Part shown: positions 1-7,148 of the stretch, in pieces
How positions within the stretch are numbered: the first letter of the stretch is position 1
Layout of the letters: each line of letters opens with the position of its first letter
Assembly (NCBI GenBank): GCA_964603435.1
Contig: CAZRUM010000025.1
Coordinates: 1 to 14,515, forward strand
DNA: 14,515 nt
Origin: CAZRUM01 sp964603435
GTDB lineage: Bacteria; Patescibacteriota; Patescibacteriia; Magasanikbacterales; UBA922
Reading direction: 5' to 3'
Program-made: the position numbers and the translations under genes
Notes under the pieces: model-generated
The model's database searches: none
What the model was told of the DNA's origin: nothing
The model's input: the letters and a program-made list of their open reading frames with translations, nothing else

Positions 1-38
1 CCCAAACGCAGTGCTCTAGCCAACTGAGCTACACTCCG
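1..38 (-). tRNA. tRNA-Pro (UGG), 5' part, cut by window edge
   Basis: Read on the minus strand, the sequence starts with acceptor strand CGGAGTG, then TA, a D-arm GCTC...GAGC, anticodon-stem strand CTGCG and loop TTTGGG. This puts UGG at positions 34-36, so it is proline. The 3' half lies outside the window, so whether the gene is intact cannot be seen. It is the last visible member of the minus-strand tRNA cluster, and 37 nt of it are duplicated just upstream (73-140). Confidence 0.85.
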
Positions 39-72
39 ATAAGTTATATTTTAAATGATACTTCGCTTACAA

Positions 73-140
73 CCAAACGCAGTGCTCTAGCCTCAGCCAC
101 AGGCTGACCCGTCCTCTGACGGGAACTGAGCTACACTCCG
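73..140 (-). pseudogene. Truncated tRNA-Pro 5'-half copy with insert
   Basis: On the minus strand this repeats 37 nt of the neighbouring tRNA-Pro without a mismatch (20 + 17 nt), from the acceptor strand CGGAGTG to the anticodon TGG. Two things make it non-functional as a tRNA. It stops right after the anticodon and runs into unrelated AT-rich sequence with no 3' half. It also carries a 31-nt insert (93-123) in the D-loop, just before the conserved GG. The identity of the flanking parts points to a recent duplication. It could be a remnant of recombination or integration at the anticodon loop; that is inference. Confidence 0.8.
93..123. repeat. 31-nt double-hairpin insert in tRNA-Pro fragment
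   Basis: Two perfect hairpins stand back to back: TCAGCC-ACA-GGCTGA and CCCGTC-CTCT-GACGGG. Removing exactly these 31 nt restores a 37-nt match to the tRNA-Pro at 2-38, so the boundaries are sharp. No target-site duplication is evident. The sequence is not related to the GTAAAGACG palindromes elsewhere in the window. It looks like a small mobile palindromic element, but no second copy is present here to confirm that. Confidence 0.7.
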
Positions 141-186
141 AAATTGTTTACCGGGCATAGTTCTAACTAAAAGCCAGAACAAAGCC

Positions 187-261
187 TGGTGCCGAGGGAG
201 AGAATTGAACTCTCGACACGAGGAGTTTCAGTCCACTGCTCTACCACTGAGCTACCTCGGC
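187..261 (-). tRNA. tRNA-Phe (GAA), CCA encoded
   Basis: The full cloverleaf is readable on the minus strand: acceptor GCCGAGG/CCTCGGC, D-arm GCTC...GAGC, anticodon loop CTGAAAC with GAA, variable loop GTGTC, T-arm GAGAG-TTCAATT-CTCTC, discriminator A and encoded CCA. The anticodon stem GTGGA/TCCTC has a U-U mismatch at 28-42. It lies 47 nt downstream of tRNA-Ala, probably in the same transcript. Confidence 0.95.
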
Positions 262-308
262 GTGTCTTTGTTTATACTTTTTATAGGGCATAACGAAATA
301 AAACCCTG

Positions 309-382
309 TGGACCTGAGGAGATTCGAACTCCTGACCCCCGCGTTGCAAACGCGGTGCTCTAACCAGCTGAGCTACAGGCCC
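309..382 (-). tRNA. tRNA-Ala (UGC), no encoded CCA
   Basis: On the minus strand: acceptor GGGCCTG/CAGGTCC (one G-U pair), D-arm GCTC...GAGC, anticodon stem CCGCG/CGCGG with loop TTTGCAA (UGC), variable loop GGGTC, T-arm AGGAG-TTCGAAT-CTCCT and discriminator A. The discriminator is followed by CAG rather than CCA, so the tail must be added by a CCA-adding enzyme. It is the first gene of the tRNA cluster, just behind a consensus promoter. Confidence 0.95.
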
Positions 383-408
383 ATTTATTAAAAAATAACG
401 ACGCGAAG

Positions 409-437
409 ATTATATCAATCTAGGCATTTTTTGTCAA
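409..437 (-). promoter_or_regulatory. Sigma-70 promoter of the tRNA cluster
   Basis: On the minus strand TTGACA (437-432) and TATAAT (414-409) are both perfect consensus with a 17-nt spacer. Transcription would start near 402, about 20 nt upstream of tRNA-Ala, and read through tRNA-Phe towards tRNA-Pro. The element fills the gap between the antiporter's stop codon and the tRNAs. Confidence 0.85.
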
Positions 438-451
438 CCCTGCAAATATTT

Positions 452-2149
452 TTAATCCTCGTGAGTATCTGTAATAAATCTTAATTTCATTTCATGTTTT
501 TGGTCACTGCGAAGCTTTTTAAAAGTATTTTTGGTCCAAGGATGATTTTCTAATACTTCTGAAATCCATTGCCCACCAAGTAAATGTGGCATCATTACAT
601 AATTTGCTCCCACCTCATACAAATCATCAAGATGAATATTATGATAAAGATTGCCCACAATAAGAGGTTTATTGCTAAGTTTTCTAATATGTTGAAACAT
701 CATCCTCTGATCATCAGCTTCGGGAATTGTAGAGATTATCATTTTAGCCTTATGCAAAGGTAAATCTGATAAAAATTCTATATCAGCTGCATCCCCAAAA
801 TATGCTGGAATACCACGATGTTTCAATTTTGAAATTGCATCTGGATTGTAATCAACCACAGCAAACTTAATATGATTTTTTGTTAAAGCTTCACAAACTT
901 TCCAACCAATCCTATGGTAACCAAAGATCCAAACTGGATATTCTTTTATGTTATCTTCTTCTTTTCTACTTTGATCTTTACCGAATTTTGCTAAAAATGG
1001 TAATAAAAATTGATAAATTTTTTCATTGTAAGTAATAAGGTAAGATGAAACCACAATGGTAATAAGAGCGGTCAAAGTAAGGATAGCTAATTCTATACCA
1101 TGTAAAAATCCCAAACTCTGAGCTGTAAAAATTAATATAAAACCAAACTCAGAAACTTGCGCTGCGGTAATTCCTGCCAAGACAGCACTACGACGAGTAT
1201 ATTTTACTCGACGCATAGCGATATAAAGAATAATTGGATCAAACACCAAAACAAAAACTGACAAAACTACAGCAGGAAACAATGCACTACGAGCTTCTGC
1301 TAACTGCAATTCACTCCCAAGAACAATAAAAAACAAAACGATAAAAAAATCTCTAAGTGGTCTAATACGACTACTTATCTCTGGTTGGTAAGGTGAAGCA
1401 CCAAGAGAAATACCAGCAATAATAGCTCCAATCTCTATACTAAATCCAGCCCAGTAAACAAGACTCGCAACACCAAAACACCAAGCAACTGTAAAGACAA
1501 ATAATAATTCACCACTTTCAGCAATTTTATCCATTAATTTCGGCAAAAGAAAACGAGCCATCAAATAAACTACCCCTGCTAAAATCAAACCTTTCCCAGC
1601 TGTCACAAACATTATATTATACCAAGATCCCCCTGTCATTTTACTGGTATTAAGGAATATCATTATAAGAACTGCAATAATATCTTGCACCAACAATACC
1701 CCAATGACATAACGACCATAAACACTCTCTGTATCTTTTTTTTCAGATAATAATTTTATAACTATAATCGTAGAAGAAAAGGTAATAGCAATAGCCACAA
1801 ACAAAGAAGAGATGAAAGCAAAACCCATAGCATTCATCAAACAAAACCCAAGAATAGCCGTAAAGAAAAATTGTATTAAGCCACCCAGAACAACTTTCTT
1901 CCCCATCTTTTTTATAAATTCAAAATTCAAACTAAGACCTACTACAAATAAAAGAAGGACAATGCCAAACTCTGCAAATGTACCAAAAAATTCTTCTCCA
2001 CCCTCAACAAGATTCAAAAACAAAGGACCTGCAATAAGTCCAGCAAGAATATAAGCAACAATAAGTGGTTGACGTAACAGACGAATAATAAAAGCAACAC
2101 TAACAGTGATGCCAAGTATTACTGATATTTGTAAAAAAATGTTATCCAT
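452..2149 (-). CDS. Kef-type cation/proton antiporter (CPA2) with RCK domain
   Basis: Integral membrane antiporter of the monovalent cation:proton antiporter-2 family, expected to exchange K+ or Na+ for H+. Residues about 1-375 form a chain of hydrophobic segments with family signatures: RQPLIVAYILAGLIAGP near the N-terminus, TFSSTIIVIKLLSEK around 124-138, and LLVQDI at about 152-157, whose Gln-Asp pair matches the KefB/KefC ion-binding position. A charged linker leads to a cytosolic RCK-N (TrkA-N) nucleotide-binding domain (about 405-520) with IFGYHRIG and VVDYNPD. The middle Gly of the usual GxGxxG is His here. No C-terminal RCK-C domain follows; the chain stops after about 45 more residues. 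ATG at 2149 is chosen; an in-frame GTG at 2158 would add MIF and is nearer to the GGTGG that could act as a ribosome site. Substrate specificity cannot be read from the sequence. No clear terminator follows. Confidence 0.9.
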   Translation of the reverse strand: MDNIFLQISVILGITVSVAFIIRLLRQPLIVAYILAGLIAGPLFLNLVEGGEEFFGTFAEFGIVLLLFVVGLSLNFEFIKKMGKKVVLGGLIQFFFTAILGFCLMNAMGFAFISSLFVAIAITFSSTIIVIKLLSEKKDTESVYGRYVIGVLLVQDIIAVLIMIFLNTSKMTGGSWYNIMFVTAGKGLILAGVVYLMARFLLPKLMDKIAESGELLFVFTVAWCFGVASLVYWAGFSIEIGAIIAGISLGASPYQPEISSRIRPLRDFFIVLFFIVLGSELQLAEARSALFPAVVLSVFVLVFDPIILYIAMRRVKYTRRSAVLAGITAAQVSEFGFILIFTAQSLGFLHGIELAILTLTALITIVVSSYLITYNEKIYQFLLPFLAKFGKDQSRKEEDNIKEYPVWIFGYHRIGWKVCEALTKNHIKFAVVDYNPDAISKLKHRGIPAYFGDAADIEFLSDLPLHKAKMIISTIPEADDQRMMFQHIRKLSNKPLIVGNLYHNIHLDDLYEVGANYVMMPHLLGGQWISEVLENHPWTKNTFKKLRSDQKHEMKLRFITDTHED

Positions 2150-2167
2150 AAAAATCACTTAACCACC

Positions 2168-2240
2168 CTAGCACCTAAACACCTAAACACTTATAAATAT
2201 AAAAAGTGCTTTTGTGCTGACGTGCTGTAGTGCTATTGTG
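2168..2240. repeat. Inverted period-8 repeat in kef-like leader
   Basis: The left arm (2168-2191) is three 8-mers, ctagcacc, taaacacc and taaacact. The right arm (2205-2236) is four, agtgcttt, tgtgctga, cgtgctgt and agtgctat, then tgtg. The right-arm core GTGCT is the complement of the left-arm core AGCAC, so the arms can fold on each other around an AT-rich loop. In the minus-strand transcript of the antiporter this fold would lie in the 5' leader and end next to the start codon. It may be a leader control element or only a simple repeat. Confidence 0.6.
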
Positions 2241-2245
2241 TTTAT

Positions 2246-2274
2246 ATTATAGCAGATTTTTTTGTTTTTGTCTT
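2246..2274 (-). promoter_or_regulatory. Likely promoter of the antiporter gene
   Basis: On the minus strand an extended -10, TGC-TATAAT (2254-2246), lies 17 nt downstream of AAGACA (2274-2269), a 4/6 match to the -35 consensus. A start near 2239 would give a leader of about 80-90 nt containing the period-8 inverted repeat. Predicted from consensus only. Confidence 0.5.
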
Positions 2275-2288
2275 TTAAAAATGTTTAC

Positions 2289-2317
2289 TTGTATAAAAAT
2301 AGGAGGGGAAGTATAAT
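2289..2317 (+). promoter_or_regulatory. Promoter of secreted Cys-rich gene, near-leaderless
   Basis: TTGTAT (2289-2294), a 17-nt spacer and TATAAT (2312-2317) precede ATG 2326 by only 8 nt, so the transcript would begin within a base or two of the start codon. An AGGAGGGG lies at 2301-2308, but it is about 17 nt from the ATG and upstream of the predicted transcript start, so it probably does not serve as a ribosome site from this promoter. Confidence 0.5.
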
Positions 2318-2325
2318 ATTTATAT

Positions 2326-3447
2326 ATGAAAAAGATAATTATATTAATTTCAGTAATAGTATTATTTGGTTTAATACAAAATACCCAAGCTACTTCGGGT
2401 GGCTGCTCTTGGCACGGTGGAGTGAATTGTAGTGCTGGTTCAGATTGGGATGGAAGTGAAATATGTAATGATGGTTGGCGTGATAGCACAGTTAACTTCG
2501 CAAACTCTATAGAATGTAATAATCAAGCTAGCTGTACAAATGCCGAACTAAATGCTTTATACATAGAGTATCAAATTGATGAAAAGCAAAATGAAATAGC
2601 TCAACTTGACTCCCAAATCAACATAATATACACCACTCTTTTACGAAACATAACCGACGTAGAAGCCAAACCTATAACAATGAGCAGTATAAATACACAG
2701 AAGCAAAACCTTATTAACACCGCAAATAGCAAAATAGACCCCCTAACCAGTCAGAAAAACACAATCCAAACTAGTTTAAATTACAATTTGTCACGAGTTG
2801 AATCAAAATGTAAATCATTAGGTGAATCTAGATTACGACAAATGCAAATTGAGGCTTTAACAAAAGAACTTGAATACATTCAACAAAAAAAATGCCCCAT
2901 TAATTCTACTTTAGACGATGATGGGAATTGTTACTGTAATACAGGTTATGCTAACAGTATTTTAGGTAAAGGCTGTGTTATGCTTGATGAACTATGCAAT
3001 GAATTAACTCCGAACAGCTACCACAAAAATGGAAAGTGCTATTGTAGTGAAGGCTTGTCATATATAGATGACAAATGCTTAATTCCTGAAAAACCTAAAA
3101 TAACCGAAGAGAAAATTACCAATGAAGCTGAGGAGGAAATAACCCAAATGCCGAGTGTTCAGGAAGAGCCTAAAGTAGAAATAATTAAAGAAGAAAAAAT
3201 TAAAATTGTAGAGACTGCCAAACCAGCCGAAAATATCATTGCTACAGAAAAACCAGAACCAAAAACAGAAAAATACAATGAAATTCTAAAAGAGACAAAA
3301 CCAGAAGTTAGTACCACAGAAAAAATTATAAATATTGTAAAAAAAGACAGTTTAGAAACTACAAATGTTGTTCAAAAAGTAACTTTGGTAATTAAAAAAA
3401 CATTTTCTAACATTACTAACTTCTTTAAAGAACTTAAATTTTGGTAG
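2326..3447 (+). CDS. Secreted Cys-rich protein of unknown function
   Basis: I do not recognise a family for the whole 373-residue protein. Residues 1-22 are a signal peptide (MKK, hydrophobic core, cleavage after NTQA). A CSWHGGVNC motif follows at 27-35; CS.HGGV-like motifs recur at the N-terminus of other small exported bacterial proteins. Residues about 72-185 are polar and heptad-like, probably coiled coil. Two similar Cys modules follow, C190-x11-CxC-x12-C217 and C224-x13-CxC-x10-C251, spaced like small EGF-type disulfide knots. Residues about 255-330 are a Glu/Lys/Pro-rich low-complexity stretch, and the last 40 residues (to FFKELKFW) are amphipathic and basic. There are 14 Cys in all, an even number that suits extracellular disulfides. 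No classical transmembrane anchor or sorting signal is evident at the C-terminus. The gene stands alone, divergent from the antiporter and convergent with the lamin-tail protein. A surface stalk or adhesin is possible. Confidence 0.85.
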   Translation: MKKIIILISVIVLFGLIQNTQATSGGCSWHGGVNCSAGSDWDGSEICNDGWRDSTVNFANSIECNNQASCTNAELNALYIEYQIDEKQNEIAQLDSQINIIYTTLLRNITDVEAKPITMSSINTQKQNLINTANSKIDPLTSQKNTIQTSLNYNLSRVESKCKSLGESRLRQMQIEALTKELEYIQQKKCPINSTLDDDGNCYCNTGYANSILGKGCVMLDELCNELTPNSYHKNGKCYCSEGLSYIDDKCLIPEKPKITEEKITNEAEEEITQMPSVQEEPKVEIIKEEKIKIVETAKPAENIIATEKPEPKTEKYNEILKETKPEVSTTEKIINIVKKDSLETTNVVQKVTLVIKKTFSNITNFFKELKFW

Positions 3448-3478
3448 GCTTATAAAAAACAAAAAACTATTTTAAAAA

Positions 3479-3506
3479 GCAAAGACGCGACTAATCGCGT
3501 CTTTAC
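3479..3506. repeat. REP-like palindrome, copy 1
   Basis: A 10-bp perfect stem AAAGACGCGA/TCGCGTCTTT (3481-3490 with 3495-3504) closes on a CTAA loop. Read on the minus strand it begins GTAAAGACGCGATTAG, the same head as the copies at 7384 and 14301-14402. It lies between two convergent genes. On the minus strand it is followed by runs of T, so it may also end transcription of the lamin-tail gene. Confidence 0.8.
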
Positions 3507-3510
3507 AAAA

Positions 3511-3592
3511 TCCATGTAATTAATGTTATAAATCTGTGAAATCCCTATTTGCCAAAAGGCAAATAAAAAAATCAGTGTAATCAATGTTATGG
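3511..3592. repeat. Degenerate direct repeat with embedded hairpin
   Basis: The 22-nt stretches 3511-3532 and 3571-3592 agree at most positions (tgtaat[t/c]aatgttat is common to both). Between them a perfect 8-bp stem TATTTGCC/GGCAAATA with an AAAA loop (3546-3565) sits in an AT-rich spacer, and a further related piece, aatctgtgaaatcc, precedes it. The second repeat overlaps the stop codon of the lamin-tail gene (3587-3589). The hairpin has no T run on its 3' side on either strand, so it is not a good terminator. Origin unknown; it may be a small intergenic repeat family. Confidence 0.5.
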
Positions 3593-6500
3593 TTTCCTCC
3601 GAATCACAGCCACACCGATACCAGCCAGTTTCTTTACAATATTTACCGCTGAATTCCCCTTGGCTTTGGCAAACAAGCCAAACAAAATCGAAGTGAGTCC
3701 ACCAGCTGTGGCAGTTAGATATTTTTCTGCGACTTCTTGTTTGTTTTCTTCTTCTGTATTTTCAATCTTTGTCACCATACTCTCAGCCACCCCCGTTTTT
3801 TCTATATCAGTTTGCGCTCGTGGCAAAAGCTGATAACCACTTTTGGTCTGAGCAACCAAACCTTTTACACTCACAATATCTCCCACCTGCAAAACTTTAC
3901 GATTTATTCCAGTACCACGTTTGAAATATACTTTTACTTCCTCAGTGCCGTCGTCCACATACATATATGAACCTTTCAGCTCTGTTATTTCTCCATTCAC
4001 TTCTGCCAACCAACCTTCTAGCTGTTCGCCTATCTCTGCAATCTCCACTGTCTTTGCTTGTGGATCCCCAGGGTGATCAATTTTTACAATATCATCTTTA
4101 CTAGATAATTTTACCCTAGTATTACCATAGCTCTCAGAAATTTCACCAGTAATTTCAATCCTGTCGCCCACTTTCAAATTTGGAAAGTCTTTTTTGTACA
4201 TATAAACTTGCACACCAGGTGATCCCACAATGTAAAAATACTGCGTAGCCAAAACCCCAGGCTCTACTGCCACCACCCCAGTCAATTTTACTTTATCACC
4301 CACATCCTCGTCTCTCACTTTTTCAAGTGTGGTATAAATTATTGGTTTTACTCTTTTACTTCTACTAACAGAAACAGAAGCAACTGACGCTTTGGGAACA
4401 CTGACAATATTTTCTTTTCCTGGGGTAGGTGTGCCTGTCCAAATCCATATATCCTCAGCATTACGAACATAACTAGAACCCTCGACCACATCATCATATT
4501 TTATTTCCAATAAAATTGTACCATCAGGAAAAAGTAAACGCACACTATCATTAGTATTATTGAGAGCTAGTTTAGTATCTTGCCGGCCAAACACCACATA
4601 CTCGCCTGCAGGAATAATTGTCCTAGCTGGCAAACCATAACCTCGCGAACCACCTTCTTCATCATCAAGTTTAAAATCGGATAAATCAATATCATTGTCA
4701 GTTGGATTAAAAAGTTCTATAAATTCAGTAGTGTCACTACCCTCTGGATTGGGAATAAATTCTGAAATCTCAATTCCACTTACTTCATCGCTAGATAGAT
4801 ATCCACCAGAAAATTCAAATCTATTTTTTACAGTAATAATAACTTTACTTTTGGCTTCGTTTCCAGCGCTATCTACTACGGTCAATTTTACGGTAAATAT
4901 TCCATTTTCTAAAAATCTATGTTCCACCACATCACCCTCGTCATTTCCCCCATCTCCAAAATCCCATGTAAAACTCATTTCTTCACCTTCAGGGTCAGTC
5001 GTGTCTGAGGCATCAAACAAAACAGGCTCACCCTCAGCCACTTCTGTATCCACATCAATAGAAACTTTTGGCGCAGCACTTTTACCCTCCAAAATATTTT
5101 CTACTCCTGGTGTAGTTTTTATTGTCCAATCCCACGAATTATCTTCACGACGAGCATAGGACTCTGCTTCACCAGCACTACCAGTATATTTTATATTATC
5201 GAGCAATGCCCCACTCGGCCCATAAAGTTTTACTTCATCACCTCCAGTATTATTAAAAGCAATACTCGTCATCAGACGTTTAAAAACTATAAACCCACCA
5301 GGTTTAATACCACCTTGTTTTATTTTATATTTTTTAGAAGTGGCATCTCCCAAAGACCAACCTACAAGACTAACAGTTTCACTACCTAAATTTTTAAGTT
5401 CAACCCATTCGTCTTCACTATCACTACCAGTCGGATTTGGTACGACTTCGTTTATTACAATCTTAGCTGAAGTCAAAATTTGCTCCAACACCTCACCGTC
5501 TTCAGTTACTATTGAAATTTGATTGGCTTTATTTTTTGTCACAGTTGAGGTCAAAACAAAATCATAATAATTATTATCACTATCTTGTCCGTCAACTTTA
5601 CGAATCAAACTCAGAGGGTCACTTACCGAAGGTGCATTATCATTTACATTACCATCATCCCAGGTGCCATAAGTCACTCGGTCAATTTCTTTTCCTTGCA
5701 CTGAAAACAAAATTACAATATCACCAGAATTATTTAAATTGCCTTTTGGTTTTTCTATTGTAAAAAATCCATGTGCAGAAATATTACCTTCCAAATTTGT
5801 TTTACTCTCACTGCCATCTTCTACCCACCAACCAGACAAGCTAATTGTGCTAGCTGTATTATTATATAGCTCAACAAACTCTTCACCACCATCAGTTGGA
5901 TCTGAAACCAGTTCGTTAATTACAATGTCTGATGGATTATAAGTAATTACCACAACTGGACTAGAACTACCCCCACCACCCCCACTAGTTGGCGTGGGTG
6001 TTTCTACGACTGGCGCTATAATAATATTTTCCAACCCCTTGGTTGAAGATGTTGTCTCTGCAAAATCATTCCTATCATTATTTGTATCCTGCCCATCTAC
6101 AATTCTAGCCGTTGAATTACCCTTTTCTACTGAGGAAACTGCATCTGAAAGGCACCCTTCTACCCAATCACCAAAACAAACTTGATCAATTATTTCTTCT
6201 TCACCATTTTTTAAAATTAATATATCTCCACCATTATTCAATTTGCTAGCTGTCCACTCTATTACAAAAAAATCTTCTGCTTGAACAGTACCAGTCGGAC
6301 TAGCAAACACACCTACACCATCAGACATAGTCCAACCGGTTAAATCAATGCTCGTCGTACTATTATTATAAATTTCAGCCCACTCATTTTCTCCGTCATT
6401 TGGATTGGATACAAATTCGTTTATTACTAATGTGGATGTTGTATTCGTTCCAGTGCTTTCTTCTTCGCTGTCTTCATCATTATCATCCTCCTCTTCACCT

Positions 6501-7129
6501 TCCGTATTTTCCGTATCATCCGCGTCGTCATCTTCCGTACCTCCGTTATCCTCTGTGTCATCCGTGTTCGTGTCATCGACTTTCCAATAATTTTCCTGAC
6601 CTACACTATTACTATCCAAATGTTCTTGCCAATTATCTTCATCTATTATTAATTCTTCAACATCTTTTCGTTCCAGAGAATAATTCTCAATTTGTTTATA
6701 AGTAAATTCTTCTGTCATTATTCCGTCTTCATCTTTTAAACCAATCAATTCTCCACTTTTATTTAATGTGCTCCATGAACTATCCAAAACTGTTGAAGTA
6801 ACATTCTGATTATTTTCAAAAAAATATAAATCATTTTGTGTAATGATTGCATATTCACCTGGTTCAATTAAAAAATCTTGCTGTGTACTAGAAGGTGCAA
6901 TATTTAAACCATGATTTGTCTCTGCCTCCCAAAATTTCCAATTTTCCAAATCAACTGCTGTCTCACCTTTATTAAAAATTTCTATCCACTGATAACCCGA
7001 ACCAGCACAACCAGTCGGACATATTTCTGTAATGACAATATCAGTATTTTCTGATTTCGCCAGATTTGTAATTAAAAAAATACCCATAATAAAAATAATG
7101 GATACGATGACAGGTATTTTTGTTTTCAT
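3587..7129 (-). CDS. Secreted lamin-tail/PKD/OB-fold surface protein
   Basis: This 1180-residue exported protein has an N-terminal signal segment (about 1-25). Five lamin-tail (LTD) beta-sandwich domains can be traced by their repeated opening (IVINE.V..P...DEWVEL.N): about 29-155, 233-365, 400-525, 556-678 and 785-908. A PKD domain with FTWDFGDG (719-726) and a FTVKLTVVD strand lies at about 687-768. Two OB-fold-like modules close the chain: VKLTGVV...VGDRIEITG (about 945-1016) and EVNGEITEL...VGDIVSVKG (about 1040-1110). A moderately hydrophobic stretch (1137-1155) and a basic end (RRKP) could anchor it. A very acidic Asp/Glu linker (183-226) and a Gly/Ser linker (378-390) separate the first domains. 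No catalytic domain is visible. By analogy with LTD proteins it may act in adhesion or nucleic-acid binding at the surface; that is inference. The start has no Shine-Dalgarno; TATATT lies 9 nt and TATAAT 3 nt upstream. The transposase gene ends 19 nt before it. Confidence 0.88.
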   Translation of the reverse strand: MKTKIPVIVSIIFIMGIFLITNLAKSENTDIVITEICPTGCAGSGYQWIEIFNKGETAVDLENWKFWEAETNHGLNIAPSSTQQDFLIEPGEYAIITQNDLYFFENNQNVTSTVLDSSWSTLNKSGELIGLKDEDGIMTEEFTYKQIENYSLERKDVEELIIDEDNWQEHLDSNSVGQENYWKVDDTNTDDTEDNGGTEDDDADDTENTEGEEEDDNDEDSEEESTGTNTTSTLVINEFVSNPNDGENEWAEIYNNSTTSIDLTGWTMSDGVGVFASPTGTVQAEDFFVIEWTASKLNNGGDILILKNGEEEIIDQVCFGDWVEGCLSDAVSSVEKGNSTARIVDGQDTNNDRNDFAETTSSTKGLENIIIAPVVETPTPTSGGGGGSSSPVVVITYNPSDIVINELVSDPTDGGEEFVELYNNTASTISLSGWWVEDGSESKTNLEGNISAHGFFTIEKPKGNLNNSGDIVILFSVQGKEIDRVTYGTWDDGNVNDNAPSVSDPLSLIRKVDGQDSDNNYYDFVLTSTVTKNKANQISIVTEDGEVLEQILTSAKIVINEVVPNPTGSDSEDEWVELKNLGSETVSLVGWSLGDATSKKYKIKQGGIKPGGFIVFKRLMTSIAFNNTGGDEVKLYGPSGALLDNIKYTGSAGEAESYARREDNSWDWTIKTTPGVENILEGKSAAPKVSIDVDTEVAEGEPVLFDASDTTDPEGEEMSFTWDFGDGGNDEGDVVEHRFLENGIFTVKLTVVDSAGNEAKSKVIITVKNRFEFSGGYLSSDEVSGIEISEFIPNPEGSDTTEFIELFNPTDNDIDLSDFKLDDEEGGSRGYGLPARTIIPAGEYVVFGRQDTKLALNNTNDSVRLLFPDGTILLEIKYDDVVEGSSYVRNAEDIWIWTGTPTPGKENIVSVPKASVASVSVSRSKRVKPIIYTTLEKVRDEDVGDKVKLTGVVAVEPGVLATQYFYIVGSPGVQVYMYKKDFPNLKVGDRIEITGEISESYGNTRVKLSSKDDIVKIDHPGDPQAKTVEIAEIGEQLEGWLAEVNGEITELKGSYMYVDDGTEEVKVYFKRGTGINRKVLQVGDIVSVKGLVAQTKSGYQLLPRAQTDIEKTGVAESMVTKIENTEEENKQEVAEKYLTATAGGLTSILFGLFAKAKGNSAVNIVKKLAGIGVAVIRRKP

Positions 7130-7148
7130 AATATTATAAATATAATGA

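Noticed and set aside
73..140. A split or intron-containing tRNA-Pro gene
   Set aside because: The 31-nt insert is in the D-loop, not at the usual intron position, and no 3' half follows, so no complete tRNA can be assembled from it.
6405..6705. Plus-strand open frames rich in Ser or His/Pro opposite the lamin-tail gene
   Set aside because: They are the complement of the Asp/Glu-rich linker; the minus-strand frame has signal peptide and domains.
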